NCBI RefSeq assembly: GCF_963678635.1
Contig: NC_087063.1
Location: 39,384,759 to 39,448,758, forward strand
DNA from: Symsagittifera roscoffensis
Taxonomy: Eukaryota > Xenacoelomorpha > Acoela > Convolutidae
DNA: 64,000 bases
Reading direction: 5' to 3'
The translations under genes and the position numbers were made by a program. The notes beneath the pieces are model-generated. The model ran no database searches. It had not been told where the DNA came from and saw nothing but the letters and a program-made list of their open reading frames with translations. This document shows positions 30,001-40,570 of this stretch, piece by piece (position 1 is the first letter of the stretch; every line of letters starts with the position of its first letter).

Positions 30001-30341
30001 TTGTTGCCCAAGCCAGGGTTCCTTGCCAAGTCGAATCCCCTTATTCCTCCATCCACATTCCAGGACAGCCATCTGGTTTGCTCTTGGTTGGATATTCCAT
30101 CAGTGGTGTAGCCGACCATTAGAACCGCTTCTGTTGAACACTCCCGGCATTCGCCCTGTTCTTCCAATTGGAGGATGGCGTTCAGCATCACCGCCATTCT
30201 CTCATCCACTTGAGTGTAATCCAGATCCCTCAGGCGTCTGTATAGCTCATCAAGTGTGGGCCTTTTCAGAGCCGATGGCGTGGACTTCCAGAATCGATCT
30301 GCCATTTCTATCTTTTCTAGATGATCTTGAGTATTAACCAA
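27062..30341 (-). pseudogene. Copy B giant ORF (truncated), coiled coil plus SGNH domains
   Basis: ATG 30341, or the inner Met near 30300 (MADRFWKSTPSALK). The segment to 29130 has an N-terminal helical domain (TLDELYRRLRDLDYTQVDERM, parallel to copy C) and a long coiled coil with direct repeats (NLDRDQAKLERDQAKLERD). 28355-29119, in another frame, is a full SGNH hydrolase domain: VGDSLLRVL (block I Ser), MIGTNDMSR (block III Asn) and SDGIHFD (block V Asp and His). 27922-28263 is the variable linker. 27062-27900 is the second, degenerate SGNH-like region with LLLAGINDHLHATGFLEQL, SPGYAIMPPALQFVY and VLDEVLLLEISNFARQL. At least three frame changes are seen. It ends abruptly at the junction with copy A. 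Confidence 0.8.
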
Positions 30342-30754
30342 CTTGTGAATTACCTTAGCAACTTGAGAACTACCGTACCCACTTGCGTACTTGAGAATTA
30401 ACTTCTTGAAGCGTTGTTCAACTTGTGTGTTCGTTCAAGAACTTCTTTTCTTTCCATTGAGTGTAGTTGGGTAGTCAATTTGACTTTACCAAATCAATCT
30501 GAAAATAACACTTGATTTTTAGACTAACATGCTATGTTTCTAACCTAAAACCCCCTCTTGCCACTATATTTAAAACCCTTTCCTTTTCGTTCTACTAAAA
30601 TAGTTTAATTGGAAATTTTCTAAAAGCATGCAGATTCTTTTTATGTTTTAGCACCATCAATCATTTAAAATTTAATTGCCATGCCAATCACCTTTAAGAT
30701 CCTTTTACCTGTTCTGTACCCCAACACCTAACTCCAGACCCCCATGTACCCGAC
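30342..30754 (-). other. Copy B spacer between Pol and giant ORF
   Basis: A/T-rich, no ORF. Near the giant ORF start the plus strand has imperfect repeats of CTTGNGAANTA (30340-30420). The spacer lies in the same position as in copies A and C. Confidence 0.6.
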
Positions 30755-31990
30755 TCAGGCGATGCTCAAGTAGTATTTCTTCTGAAGATGTACCATTATC
30801 TCCGTTTCCGCGAAGACCACGTGTAGGATAGCGTACAATTCCCTTGGGCTCAACTTGCCCCTGTTTGGGTCATAGACCGGCATTGAGACCCCGTTATCCT
30901 TCTTTCAATCATGAAGTCTCGTAGTCTTGTTAGTGCCAACATCACGTGTTCAGTATCGATCGTGTTCCTGTCATTGACCCTCGTCACTAGGAAGCACAGG
31001 TATTTGCCCGGGACTTGTGCTACTGATGGTGGAAGCGCGGCCATTCCTCCCAGCCCCGGTCTCTGTCTAAACAGAAACTCCACGTTCTGGTACTCTCTCT
31101 TAAAGTCAGCCTCCAGTCTTGATTTGAAACTCATGTCCGCCGTGATACAGATTGCGCTAGTCCTGTCTGACAGAATGAAGTCACTATCCGTTATCAGGAT
31201 ATTTTCCGAGTATTCGTTTGGTATTTCAAACTTCGTTTTGAAATTCCGTCCTATGGTAGGCTCGGCCTCCTCCCCATCCAGTTCCAGTCCGCTCGTTTCC
31301 CTCACTTCCCTGAGTTTCTTTATCATTAAATTTTCGGTGTTGGTAAGACCTACCCCCACTCCCCGGACAAAAATATTCATCGACGTCCCCGTCGATGATG
31401 CTGGGTCTGCATTATCTGGCGGAATGTCGAGCGGCCTGTCTGTTGCCTTCCAGCCGAAGAGAGGATTTTCCTTTTTCATGTGCTTTCCCGCTGATATATC
31501 AACTTGTTGTATGCTTTGTCATTCGTCGCTTCCGTTCTTGACATCGCGCATCCATTCTAATATCCTCAGGTTCGTATTCTCCCTCCTCTCTATCTCTCTC
31601 TGCTCCAAATCCGTCTCCCGCTCCGGTGTCGAGTAGTCTTCCTGTGGGTAGTGTTCATTATCATTGATGATTTGCCATTCATCATCTGCCGCCAGTTCGC
31701 CCACACTTATTAGCTCTTTGCTTAGGTCATCGGGCTGTATCTTGTCAATCAGGAAATCGTCCCCGTACCTGCTGTACCTCATGCCTGTTCGTTTGCGATT
31801 GCCACTCCTTGTCCCCGCTGGTATTGATAAGTCTGGTTCTGTCCACTTCGGCACCTCACCTTGCTCCGGATCGTTCCAGTCTTCTTCCACAAAAGATTCC
31901 GCTTCAGAGTCCGCTTCTATTTTTTCATTGTCATCCAAACTCAAGTTCTCATTGCCATCATTTTTCTCTCTGGTGCCTCTTTCGTTCACT
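30755..31990 (-). pseudogene. Copy B Pol C-terminal extension: acidic linker and macro domain
   Basis: Continues Pol after a frame change near 32000. 31522-32067 has EPACEVNERGTREKNDGNEN and an acidic region (EEDWNDPEQGE). A TGA at 31519-31521 interrupts it; the same frame then runs to the macro domain (30850-31479): MNIFVRGVGVGLTNTEN, then ICITADMSFKSRLEADFKREY, QRPGLGGMAALPP and KYLCFLVT. A frameshift near 30900 precedes the last block (MPVYDPNRGKL and YYLSIA, stop 30755-30757). The fold order (N-terminal I-T-A-D loop, GVGG-type loop, LVTK strand, terminal P-x-Y-D block) resembles Poa1p/TARG1-like macro domains. Confidence 0.8.
31359..31398 (-). other. Conserved 12-mer plus hairpin, copy B
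   Basis: CTCCCCGGACAA, seven bases, then a perfect 9-bp stem (TCATCGACG, loop TCCC, CGTCGATGA). It lies in the coding region before the macro domain. Confidence 0.8.
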
Positions 31991-34900
31991 TCACATGCTG
32001 GCTCCACCAGAGTACTCAAGTCCCTCCATGTCTTTTGGTATACAGCAGTCCTCTGGTGATGGGACATGAGGCTTCAGATTTTCATAATGTGCTGCTCGCC
32101 CAGTACTCAAGCGGTAGAACCGTCCTTGTTGATGTACTTCCGTTATCATGAATGGTCCTCTCCATTTCTTGAGTAGTTTCTTTGTCCCTTTGGGCGGTAT
32201 GACATTCTGGAAGACCCACACGTACTGGCCCACCTCAGATGGCTTCGCCTGTAATATATTTTCATCATAATTCTTGCGCTGTCTCATTTGTGCTTGCGCA
32301 GTGTTCCTCCTGCATAGCTCGTTCAGTTCCTGCTGTCTCCTGATCGCTTCTTTCACGTAAGCTTGAGGTGACGTCCTCTTCCCTTCGTTTTCCGGGTAAA
32401 AGAATGTCAGGGGCATTGCTCTCTCCCTGCCCGTCAACATCATGAAAGGACTGATGCCCGTTGTTGAGTGTTGCGTACTGTTGTACGCCCCTACGACTTG
32501 CGGCAGATATTTATCCCAGTCTGTCATGTATCTTGAGCAGTATACCCTCAGCATGTTCACCAACGTTCTATTCATTCTCTCTACCAGCCCGTTGGTCTGA
32601 GGATGGTAAGTCGTTGAGTGTGCTTGAGCAATGTGCGACCTCTTCATTAATTCTTTGGTCAAATCCCCCACAAAGGCTTTGCCGTTGTCTGACTGAAAGG
32701 TCATTGGACAACCATACCTCGATATCCAATGAGTTATCAGGTGGTCACAAGTCTCCTCTGCCGAGGCTGTTTGACACGGCACCGCTTCTGTCAACTTTGT
32801 GAAGTGGTCTATTATAACCAGTATCTGGTTATACCCTGACTCCGTCATGCAGATTTTTTGATGGTATATCTGCACCACTTCATTAAATTCTGAGCTTTCC
32901 ACCGACTTGAGTGGGAATTTCATCTTCCTTGGGTCTTTCACTTGCAGGCATGCCAGGCATGCATTCACCCATCTCTCGCAAGCTTTCCTCAATCCTGGCC
33001 AATCGAACCTGTGAAGTATTCTTTGTTGCACCTTGTCTATCCCCTGGTGCCCCATCTGATCGTGCGATCTGAACAGCACCTCTGTATGATACAGTTGTGG
33101 TAATATGATGAGGTTGTGCTTGTGTAATATCTTCTCCTCATCTTTTCTCTTGCATGCTACCACCCCGTCAGCTGTGTGATAGAGTAAATCTTTCTTTTCT
33201 TTGTAGAACTGGCTCAAGATCTTGTAGCTGTCTTCTTCAAGTTCCTCTTTCTCCTTGGACCCCGTCCGGATCCATTTGGAGAGGTTACTTGTCATCTTGT
33301 CATTCTTTTGGGCTCTTATCAGGTCCGACAGCCAATATCTCGCCTTGACATGTTCCTTTAGTGCCATGATCTGTACATTCATTTCCCCAGGGTTGTGGAT
33401 GTCGTCATTCAGCTTCACGCATATTATCCTCTTCACGATTTTGATATCATCTTCTGGCACCAGATTTGTTCTGACATTTGAGTTACATGATAGTTCCCTG
33501 AATGGTTTCCTCGAAACTGCAATTCTTTCAAGTTCTTCACCTCCTCGTACCTCTTGTACGTCCAAGTTGTATGTTCCTGAGGATGGATCTGTTTGTAATT
33601 CCCTGTCGCGGTGTCTAATCTTCTCTTCCGCCAATATCATGCAAAGACTATCCTGATTGTCACTGCTCTCATCTGAGTCCTCATCCAATATTTCACACTC
33701 CCCGGACAAATTTCCTTCTTTAGTATCTTCTTCCACCGTGGACGTGGACCACTCCCCGGACTCTTGACCTAGTCCCAGGTATTCAGCCTCTTCCTTGAAC
33801 GCCACTTTCTTTTTCCTAACCCGAGTCTGTTCAAGTATGTCGTCAGGGATTTTTTCAACCAATGACTGCACGACTTCTTTCCCATCAGGGTTAGTCACCT
33901 TCGAGGTATTTTCATCACTAACTATCTCGCTCCTTCGCAGTATTGTGACCTCCGGTTCCTCCTTACCCTTTTCTTGGATCACGGGTTTATCATCTGCTAG
34001 TTTCTCGAGTAACCTCATTAAGTCATCGTCTATTTGTGCATCTCCCGTTTCTACCTGGTTAAGATCATAGCCTTTTGCCTTGAGCGTCTCCCTCACAATC
34101 TTTGACTTGAGTATTATTTCTATCGGCATGCCTCGAATCTTCTTCAAGATTATTTTCTCCGGAGGTTCTTTCAGTAATTCGGGGTGATCTTCTATTGGTT
34201 TGCCTGATTTGTCCAAGCATCTCGTGAGTGGAAGACTGTTGTACGTTTCCTTATCCATGAAGGAGAAGCCATCCTTGATTTCAGGTCTATCCGCCTCCCT
34301 CTGTTCTTGTCTCTCGTAGAACTCTGTCTTCTTACTGAAGCTGTCAGCGTTTTGATGTTTGTCTCGTGTTCTATGCTCAATTATCATATTGTACCCATCC
34401 AGGCGAACTATCCACCTCCCAATGTAACTTTGGTCCATTGAGTACGTTTTCAGCCAGCTTAGTGCCCTGTTGTCGACTCGCAGCTTGAATGGCTCGCTGC
34501 CTAGGTATGCTCTATATTTCTCGACAAAAGTAACCACAGCGAACATCTCTGCTTTCGGTGCCCCGTACTTCATTTCCGTGTCACTTAAGACTTTGCTCCC
34601 GTACGCTATTGGTCTCAAGACTGTTTTCCCGTTCCATTCTTGTTCCTGATGGAGAATTCCAGAAATCGCTACTACCGACGCATCGGTGTCCAGCACGTAC
34701 ATCCCTTTCTCTCTTGGCATCCCTAGTACTGGTGCCTCGCACAACTCTTTCTTTATTCTCTGGAATGACTCTTCTGCTGCGTTGTTCCACGTGAACTTCT
34801 TGCCCTTGTGTCTCATTAACTGTTGCATCGGGTATACCTTGTCTGCATAACCTTTGATGAATTCTCTGTAGCAATTCGCAAAACCCAGGAAGCTCATCAA

Positions 34901-36217
34901 TTGGTGTTCCGTTTTTGGCAATTTCCAAGTTAGAACTGCTTCTACTGCATCTCGATCTGGTCTGATGCCGTGCCTGTCCATGATCCTGCCCAAATATTTT
35001 ATCGAATCCTTGAGTATCTCGCACTTTGATGGTTTACACTTTAGCCCCGACCTCTTCATGCACGCAAACACCTCGTCAAGTCTCTCAATGTGGTCTTCCA
35101 GTGTGGGTGTCGCTATTACCACGTCATCCACATAGCACATTACTAGATTGCCGTACTTCTTTGTCACACCTATCAGCGCGTGTGCCATCAACCGCTGAAA
35201 TGTGGCAGTGGCATTGCAAAGACCAAACGGCGTTCGTTTCCATTGAAACAGACCCAGCTCGCAGGCGAACCCTGTCTTGTCCCTGTCCTGCTTCCTGAGC
35301 GGTACCTGCCAGAAGGCCGAACCTAAATCAAGAGTCGTAAAAAACTTTGCATCACCTAACTTCGAGAGGCTCTCATCAATCCTAGGTATGGGATAGGCAT
35401 CCTTCACCGTGACGGAGTTCAGGTATCGAAAGTCACAACAAAACCTCAATTGGGCGCCTTTCTTTTTGGCCATCACTACTCCACACGCCCACGGTGATTT
35501 GGATGGTTCTATCATATCATACTCTAGTAACGTTTCGATCTCTTTTCTACACACATCCGATTTGTGTGGGGTCATGCGCCTCGCCCCCTCCCTGTGCGGT
35601 ACCGCATTTTCTTCAAATTCTATTTCATGCTCAACAAAATTACAACACCCGATGTCTGCCTTATGTCTCGAAAAAGTTTCCTCGTTCCGCTCTAATACGT
35701 CCTTGATGGCTTCGAGCTGTTCGTCCGTTATCTTGCCTCTTAAATGTTCAATTTCCGGTAGGACCGGTTTGTTACTCTGCATTTCATCTAGTGTGGGCCG
35801 TTCCGGAAAATTCGAGCAGCTCGATAGCCCATCGTCTGTCTCTGACTTAAGTGATTTCACAAGACCTGATGAACCTTTTATTTTCTTCAATCGTCTCAAG
35901 ATACAAATTTTGTCCCTATGATTGGGACAATCAACAACTTCATTTTGTTTTTGGTTTTCAGTCATCTCATATCGAGTTTTCACGGGTAAAGCATATCCCA
36001 GCTTCCTCCCGCTCTGTATCGTGATTGGTATGTCAAGAGTATTCAACAAGACACTGACGCAGAGACCGCTCTTCGTTATCGAGAAGGATATTCCTAAAAC
36101 AGCAGCACTTTGACTATTTGGATTTGGGACTATGCATAGCTGCTTGTTGTCACTTAGTTCAATGTAATTTTTCATTCGTAAGCTTACGATCGCCGCTTCG
36201 TTCGCCTTTAGCCTCAC
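31991..36217 (-). CDS. pol: Copy B Pol: reverse transcriptase, RNase H, integrase
   Basis: A 1,408-residue ORF. RT (about residues 200-430): KSPWACGVVMAKKKG, LRFCCDFRYLN, TTLDLGSAFWQVPL (first Asp), FGLCNATATFQRLM and CYVDDVVIAT (catalytic pair). RNase H (about 500-640): YVLDTDASVVAISG, KAEMFAVV and VDNRALSWL. After a long acidic hinge the integrase has an HHCC finger (SHDQMGHQG with CLACLQVKD), FQSDNGKAFVG and NGLVERMNRTL. It ends with a GPF-type module (KKWRGPFMITEVHQ). The first integrase Asp is replaced by Tyr (VVQIYHQKI; codon 32864-32866), whereas copy C has Asp. The start overlaps gag-pro by 59 bases in the +1 frame. This is a Ty3-like order, with integrase after RNase H. Confidence 0.92.
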   Translation of the reverse strand: MRLKANEAAIVSLRMKNYIELSDNKQLCIVPNPNSQSAAVLGISFSITKSGLCVSVLLNTLDIPITIQSGRKLGYALPVKTRYEMTENQKQNEVVDCPNHRDKICILRRLKKIKGSSGLVKSLKSETDDGLSSCSNFPERPTLDEMQSNKPVLPEIEHLRGKITDEQLEAIKDVLERNEETFSRHKADIGCCNFVEHEIEFEENAVPHREGARRMTPHKSDVCRKEIETLLEYDMIEPSKSPWACGVVMAKKKGAQLRFCCDFRYLNSVTVKDAYPIPRIDESLSKLGDAKFFTTLDLGSAFWQVPLRKQDRDKTGFACELGLFQWKRTPFGLCNATATFQRLMAHALIGVTKKYGNLVMCYVDDVVIATPTLEDHIERLDEVFACMKRSGLKCKPSKCEILKDSIKYLGRIMDRHGIRPDRDAVEAVLTWKLPKTEHQLMSFLGFANCYREFIKGYADKVYPMQQLMRHKGKKFTWNNAAEESFQRIKKELCEAPVLGMPREKGMYVLDTDASVVAISGILHQEQEWNGKTVLRPIAYGSKVLSDTEMKYGAPKAEMFAVVTFVEKYRAYLGSEPFKLRVDNRALSWLKTYSMDQSYIGRWIVRLDGYNMIIEHRTRDKHQNADSFSKKTEFYERQEQREADRPEIKDGFSFMDKETYNSLPLTRCLDKSGKPIEDHPELLKEPPEKIILKKIRGMPIEIILKSKIVRETLKAKGYDLNQVETGDAQIDDDLMRLLEKLADDKPVIQEKGKEEPEVTILRRSEIVSDENTSKVTNPDGKEVVQSLVEKIPDDILEQTRVRKKKVAFKEEAEYLGLGQESGEWSTSTVEEDTKEGNLSGECEILDEDSDESSDNQDSLCMILAEEKIRHRDRELQTDPSSGTYNLDVQEVRGGEELERIAVSRKPFRELSCNSNVRTNLVPEDDIKIVKRIICVKLNDDIHNPGEMNVQIMALKEHVKARYWLSDLIRAQKNDKMTSNLSKWIRTGSKEKEELEEDSYKILSQFYKEKKDLLYHTADGVVACKRKDEEKILHKHNLIILPQLYHTEVLFRSHDQMGHQGIDKVQQRILHRFDWPGLRKACERWVNACLACLQVKDPRKMKFPLKSVESSEFNEVVQIYHQKICMTESGYNQILVIIDHFTKLTEAVPCQTASAEETCDHLITHWISRYGCPMTFQSDNGKAFVGDLTKELMKRSHIAQAHSTTYHPQTNGLVERMNRTLVNMLRVYCSRYMTDWDKYLPQVVGAYNSTQHSTTGISPFMMLTGRERAMPLTFFYPENEGKRTSPQAYVKEAIRRQQELNELCRRNTAQAQMRQRKNYDENILQAKPSEVGQYVWVFQNVIPPKGTKKLLKKWRGPFMITEVHQQGRFYRLSTGRAAHYENLKPHVPSPEDCCIPKDMEGLEYSGGASM

Positions 36218-37559
36218 CCTCCGTACTCATGAATACCGGTGCTTGATTCTCATTCGCCATTATTAAATTTACCGGTTTAATTGCGTACCTCCTATCCGGG
36301 TTCCGTATCCTGAACATTGCATTGTTTAGATCAATCGTTACATCAGAGTTCCTGAAGAAGTCTCTGCCTAAAATGAATTGGTCAGACTCATTTAGGTTTT
36401 CTACCACAAGAAAGATCATCCACAGGTTGCGTTCCCCCAGATTTAAGGCTATTATCGGCGTTCTGCCCAGCACCCGCAGACCTCCTTTGTTTGCAGATGC
36501 CAACCGCATTCTCGAGTCTATCAAATCATTTTTGTTGAAGCCCATTCGTTCCCAAGTTTCGATTGGTATGACACTCAAGACCGCTCCCGTATCAAGAAAC
36601 CTACGTAACTGAGTCTTCTTGCCACTTATTTCGAGCACATGTGCTGATACATCCGCCTCTGTCCCGATGTGCATTGCATCTTCCTCAAGCATGGCGCAGT
36701 GTCCAATCGATCTCACTTTCAACTCTTCTTTTCCTACGTAGATTTGCCCTATTAGATCTTCATCACATGTTATCATTGTTTTCGTATAGATGTTGATCCC
36801 ATCTATATTTAGCATCACCTCATGCGGACCATAAGCTTCTGTGTACCTGTTATCAACTCGGACTGACTTGCTACCCCCTTTTGTGAGTAGTGCCCTCAAT
36901 GCTCTAGAAGTCGTTTGTGGGCTTATACCACTCAAGTAATCTGCGTACACATCAATGTGCATTATTGTCTGGTCACTTGGTTCGCTCAAGTTTCTCGTTA
37001 CCTCATGGCCGCCCACTGTGATTATTGACATTATACTGGCCCCTATCTTTGTTATACCGAATGGCTTCCCCGTCACCATTTTTACAGTGTTGCAATTTCC
37101 ACTTTTTGTCGAGCCCGCTACAGCCTCTGGTATTGACTGTGAGCAACCTAATGCCTCGTTCATTTTCTGTCTTTCGATCTCTTGCTTTAGTCGTTGTTCT
37201 ATTTCTTTCGCCGCCAGGTCCTGTTTCACCTTATTGATAGCTTCTATTGCACTATTAACTTGCGTTACAGCTTTCACTGTTTTCGTTGGCAGTTCCGCAC
37301 TTGGTGTTTCTAAGTTTTTCGTTTCAAATTCACCTTGTCTGTTTCTCTGGTTTTGCACCGCTGCTAACGCAAACTTGTGTTTGGGGTGACTCTGGTTCTT
37401 GACTGCCTCCCAGAACAACGGACAGTCCATCCTGAAGTGCCCCTCTTGGTTGCAGAAGAAGCATGTTGCGCCTATTTTGATGATCAAGCCACTATAGAAC
37501 TCGTGTTTCTCCAGCTGGCTCATGTCTTCCTCATCGGGTGCATATCCCAATATTTTCAT
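36159..37559 (-). CDS. Copy B Gag C-terminal zinc knuckle and aspartic protease
   Basis: A 466-residue open frame in the same frame as the gag segment upstream, separated from it by a single TAA (37569-37571). A CCHC knuckle, CFFCNQEGHFRMDC, lies at about residues 33-46. Then comes a coiled-coil-like region (EAINKVKQDLAAKEIEQRLKQEIERQKM). The pepsin-type retroviral protease has the active-site RFLDTGAVLSVIP at about residues 310-322 and the flap/C-terminal block FILGRDFF near 400. Pol begins inside its 3' end in the +1 frame, as expected for a Gag-Pro/Pol frameshift. Confidence 0.85.
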   Translation of the reverse strand: MKILGYAPDEEDMSQLEKHEFYSGLIIKIGATCFFCNQEGHFRMDCPLFWEAVKNQSHPKHKFALAAVQNQRNRQGEFETKNLETPSAELPTKTVKAVTQVNSAIEAINKVKQDLAAKEIEQRLKQEIERQKMNEALGCSQSIPEAVAGSTKSGNCNTVKMVTGKPFGITKIGASIMSIITVGGHEVTRNLSEPSDQTIMHIDVYADYLSGISPQTTSRALRALLTKGGSKSVRVDNRYTEAYGPHEVMLNIDGINIYTKTMITCDEDLIGQIYVGKEELKVRSIGHCAMLEEDAMHIGTEADVSAHVLEISGKKTQLRRFLDTGAVLSVIPIETWERMGFNKNDLIDSRMRLASANKGGLRVLGRTPIIALNLGERNLWMIFLVVENLNESDQFILGRDFFRNSDVTIDLNNAMFRIRNPDRRYAIKPVNLIMANENQAPVFMSTEGEAKGERSGDRKLTNEKLH

Positions 37560-37571
37560 GCCCTGCTTTTA

Positions 37572-39482
37572 TGTTGTGCAATCCGCCACGTGATGATCAG
37601 TTGACCCGCAGTTCGCGCATGATCTACGTTTGTCCATGTCATCTCTGGGCTTGTACCATGACGACCTTTGTGGTTGATTCTCCCCTTGCGTTTTCCTGTT
37701 ATCTGAATACGAGTATTTCTTGGGTTTCATTAGCATGTACTCTCTTGACTTCTGTCTCATTTCTTCTGGAGTCGGTGCACTATCTTTCAACAATGTATAG
37801 TATGCTGCTAACATTGTTCTCAAGCCGTCACTTTTTACCCCATCAATGAACTTCGAGGCGATGCTAAAATTTCTTCTGTTTGTCGACTCTTCAGGGTCAC
37901 TCCTTCGTCTCAAGCTCTCAAGGTCATCCAGGAACCGATCAATTGATTCATCGTCCCTTTGCCTTCTCTTCTCAAATCGCATGATCGCTTGATGACCCTT
38001 CATGCCTGACCCGAATCGATTCAACAATATCTCGAAAATTTTATCCGCGGTGTCGCGTTCTTCTTCTTTCTTTGCAACCACGCATTTCAACGCCGTTGCC
38101 TTCTAAGTTGCTGAGTATCGCTGTGCAGGCTTGTTTCTCATCATTCAAGTTGTCCTGTTCTAAATGTAATCTCATAAATTCTACCCAAGTGTCAATACAT
38201 CCATCCGAATCATCTTTGAATTCTTTTGGCTTTTTGAAGTTTTTCTGGATTTCACCCCTCCTCTATCACTCGAGTCAGTGTTCCTCGTACCGAAGGCTTC
38301 TAGTGTCCTGTTCATCATCTCCCAGGTGCTTGCCCACGTCATAGCATCTGGCCCCACGTTGCTGTGAGTCGTGGATTCTCCTGGTCCACTTGTTGTATTT
38401 ACTGTTCCACTTTTCATAATTGTTTTGGTCCCCACCGGTGCTGTGCTCACCGCATCCCGGGTTAAAGGTAACAGTGTCGATTGCCGTTTGTTCCGTTGGG
38501 GTTCCACGAAGTCAACTCTGTTGCCTTGCGTGCGATCCGCTGCCGGCCTGTCTTCTGACGAAGAGTTTCTCAAGATGGCGTCCAGTTTCGCTTGTATTGC
38601 ACATGAACTTTCAGCCTGGTTCCTGCTCATTGCGTCCATCCTTGTTTCCAGACTCCCCAACTGGCTGTTGACATCATCATATTGTTGTTTCATTTGTTGC
38701 AAGTCTTTCTTGATGTTCTTCTCTCATTCTTCGTCAGTAGCATTTACCTTGTCTGACATCTTTTCCTCTGTTGCCCTGGCCAGGTTGAAATAGTTGTCCA
38801 GGTACTCGTGTTTGTTGTATCTTAATTCTTTCTTTATTACTTCTCTATCCTCCTCGCTGTGCTTTAGTCTCTTGTCGATCTGATCTAGCTTCGCCATCAG
38901 ATCGCCCAGCTCAAGAGTAGTTGTTTCATGGTCAGCTGTTGCCCTGTTGTTGGCTGCTGCTCCTGGTCTGACCTGGTCTTGTCTGTCGTTTTCGTCAGAA
39001 CTGTCCCAAATGTTTTGCCTTTCTCGGCTTTCGGTTCTTCCGCTGCTGCGTCTCTCGACTTCATTCCGACCATTATTGCTAATCTTTCAGTAAAAGACGT
39101 TCTTTTTGCTTGAGACTCGTCCTTCACCGTTTCTGGCGTGTTGCCTGTCTTCCATAGTGTCTATCGGTGAGAATTCCATGGGCTTTGGATTTGGTTCTTT
39201 CGCATTCGGCATCGGTGTTGACTCCGTCGTCTTCTTCTCCATCTCATCCACGCTCTGGTCTGGTGTTTCTAGGTCAATCTCGATGGCGGGTTCCGCTTGT
39301 TTCCCTTCCGTGCCCTCTTTTGTTCTGTTCTTTGTATTACTCTTCGTGTTGACCATGCTAACTGAAAAGTTCTTCTTTGTTATCTTTGGGCCTATTGATG
39401 TCGTTTTACGTAGCGACGAGTTATATTTTGTCTTTGATTCAGTAGATTTTTTTTCAGCCACCGGTACCTTGCTCCGTCTCAT
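37572..39482 (-). pseudogene. Copy B Gag, N-terminal and capsid region
   Basis: ATG 39482 (MRRSKVPVAEKKSTESKT) begins a basic, disordered region. 38181-38702 holds a helical stretch (MQQMKQQYDDVNSQLGSLE). 37572-38090 is a retrotransposon capsid region (DKIFEILLNRFGSGMKGHQ, then ESIDRFLDDLESLRRRSDP) with a CCHC knuckle CANCGSTDHHVADC next to the terminal TAA (37569-37571). Several segments share one frame but are divided by stops and shifts, one being between 38181 and 38090. It is therefore damaged, although the two-knuckle arrangement (this one plus CFFC downstream) is clear. Confidence 0.7.
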
Positions 39483-39699
39483 GATTTCTGTTTACAATTG
39501 AGTCTATTTACAATATTGATATTTACAAAATCCTATTCTAAAGGAAAATAATAAAATTAAAAAAATTAAATTTTTGCTATTAAAAAGAAAAACGACTTTT
39601 TACTGTTCCTTCTAAGGTTTTGTTAAAAGTCTACTAATTCGTGATCCTAACACTATCTTGTTCTAACTAGTCCTATTGCTTTTGATTCAATTATTTCGA

Positions 39700-40570
39700 C
39701 CTGTCTCAGGACCCTTTAGTACCGTCACTCCACTTCTTCGTGCTGTCCCAAGCTTTCTCTCTACTGTCTCAAGACTATTCAGTGCTGTCCCAGTACTTCT
39801 TGTTAGTTTCCCAAGACCACTGTCCCAAGACCCTTGCCCTGAGACGACTGTCCCAAGACTACTGTCCCAAGACTAGTGTCCCAAGACCACTGTCCCAAGA
39901 CTACTGTCCCAAGACCCTTGCCCTAAGACTACTGTCCCAAGACTACTGTCCCAAGACTAGTGTCCCAAGGCTACTGTCAGAAGACTACTGTCCCAAGACT
40001 ACTGTCCCAAGACTACTGTCCCAAGACTACTGTCCCAAGACTACTGTCCCAAGACTACTGTCCCAAGACTACTGTCCCAAGACTACTGTCCCAAGACCAC
40101 TGTCCCAAGACCACTGTCCCAAGACCACTGTCCCAAGACCACTGTCCCAAGACCACTATCCCGAGACCACTGTCCCAAGACCACTGTCCCAAGACCAGTG
40201 TCCCAAGACCAGTGTCCCAAGACCACTGTCCCAAGACCACTGTCCCAAGACCACTGTCCCAAGACCACTGTCCCAAAACCACTGTCCCAAAACCACTTTC
40301 CCAAGACCACTGTCCCAAGACCACTGTCCCAAGACCACTGTCCCAAGACTACTGTCCCAAGACAACTGTCCCAAGACAACTGTCCCAAGACCAGTGTCCC
40401 AAGACTGTGTCGTACCAAGACTGCTCTGGGCCAAGACTGTCCCAAGACTGCACCGTCCCAAGACTGTCCCAAGACTGCACTGTCCCAAGACTGTCCCAAG
40501 ACTGTACTGCTCCAAGACCGTCCCCAGACTGCAATGTCCCAAGACTTCTTCGGTACTGTCCCAAGACTTG
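39700..40570. repeat. 14-bp minisatellite in the copy B leader
   Basis: The unit ACTGTCCCAAGACC (period 14) is repeated some 50 times between about 39805 and 40560, with degenerate copies on both sides (from 39700). Common variants change CCACTG to CTACTG or CTAGTG; longer compound units appear at the right end. Because 14 is not a multiple of 3 and the unit has no stop in any phase, all frames are open on both strands; these are not genes. It lies between gag and the probable LTR, and so would be in the transcript. Confidence 0.95.
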
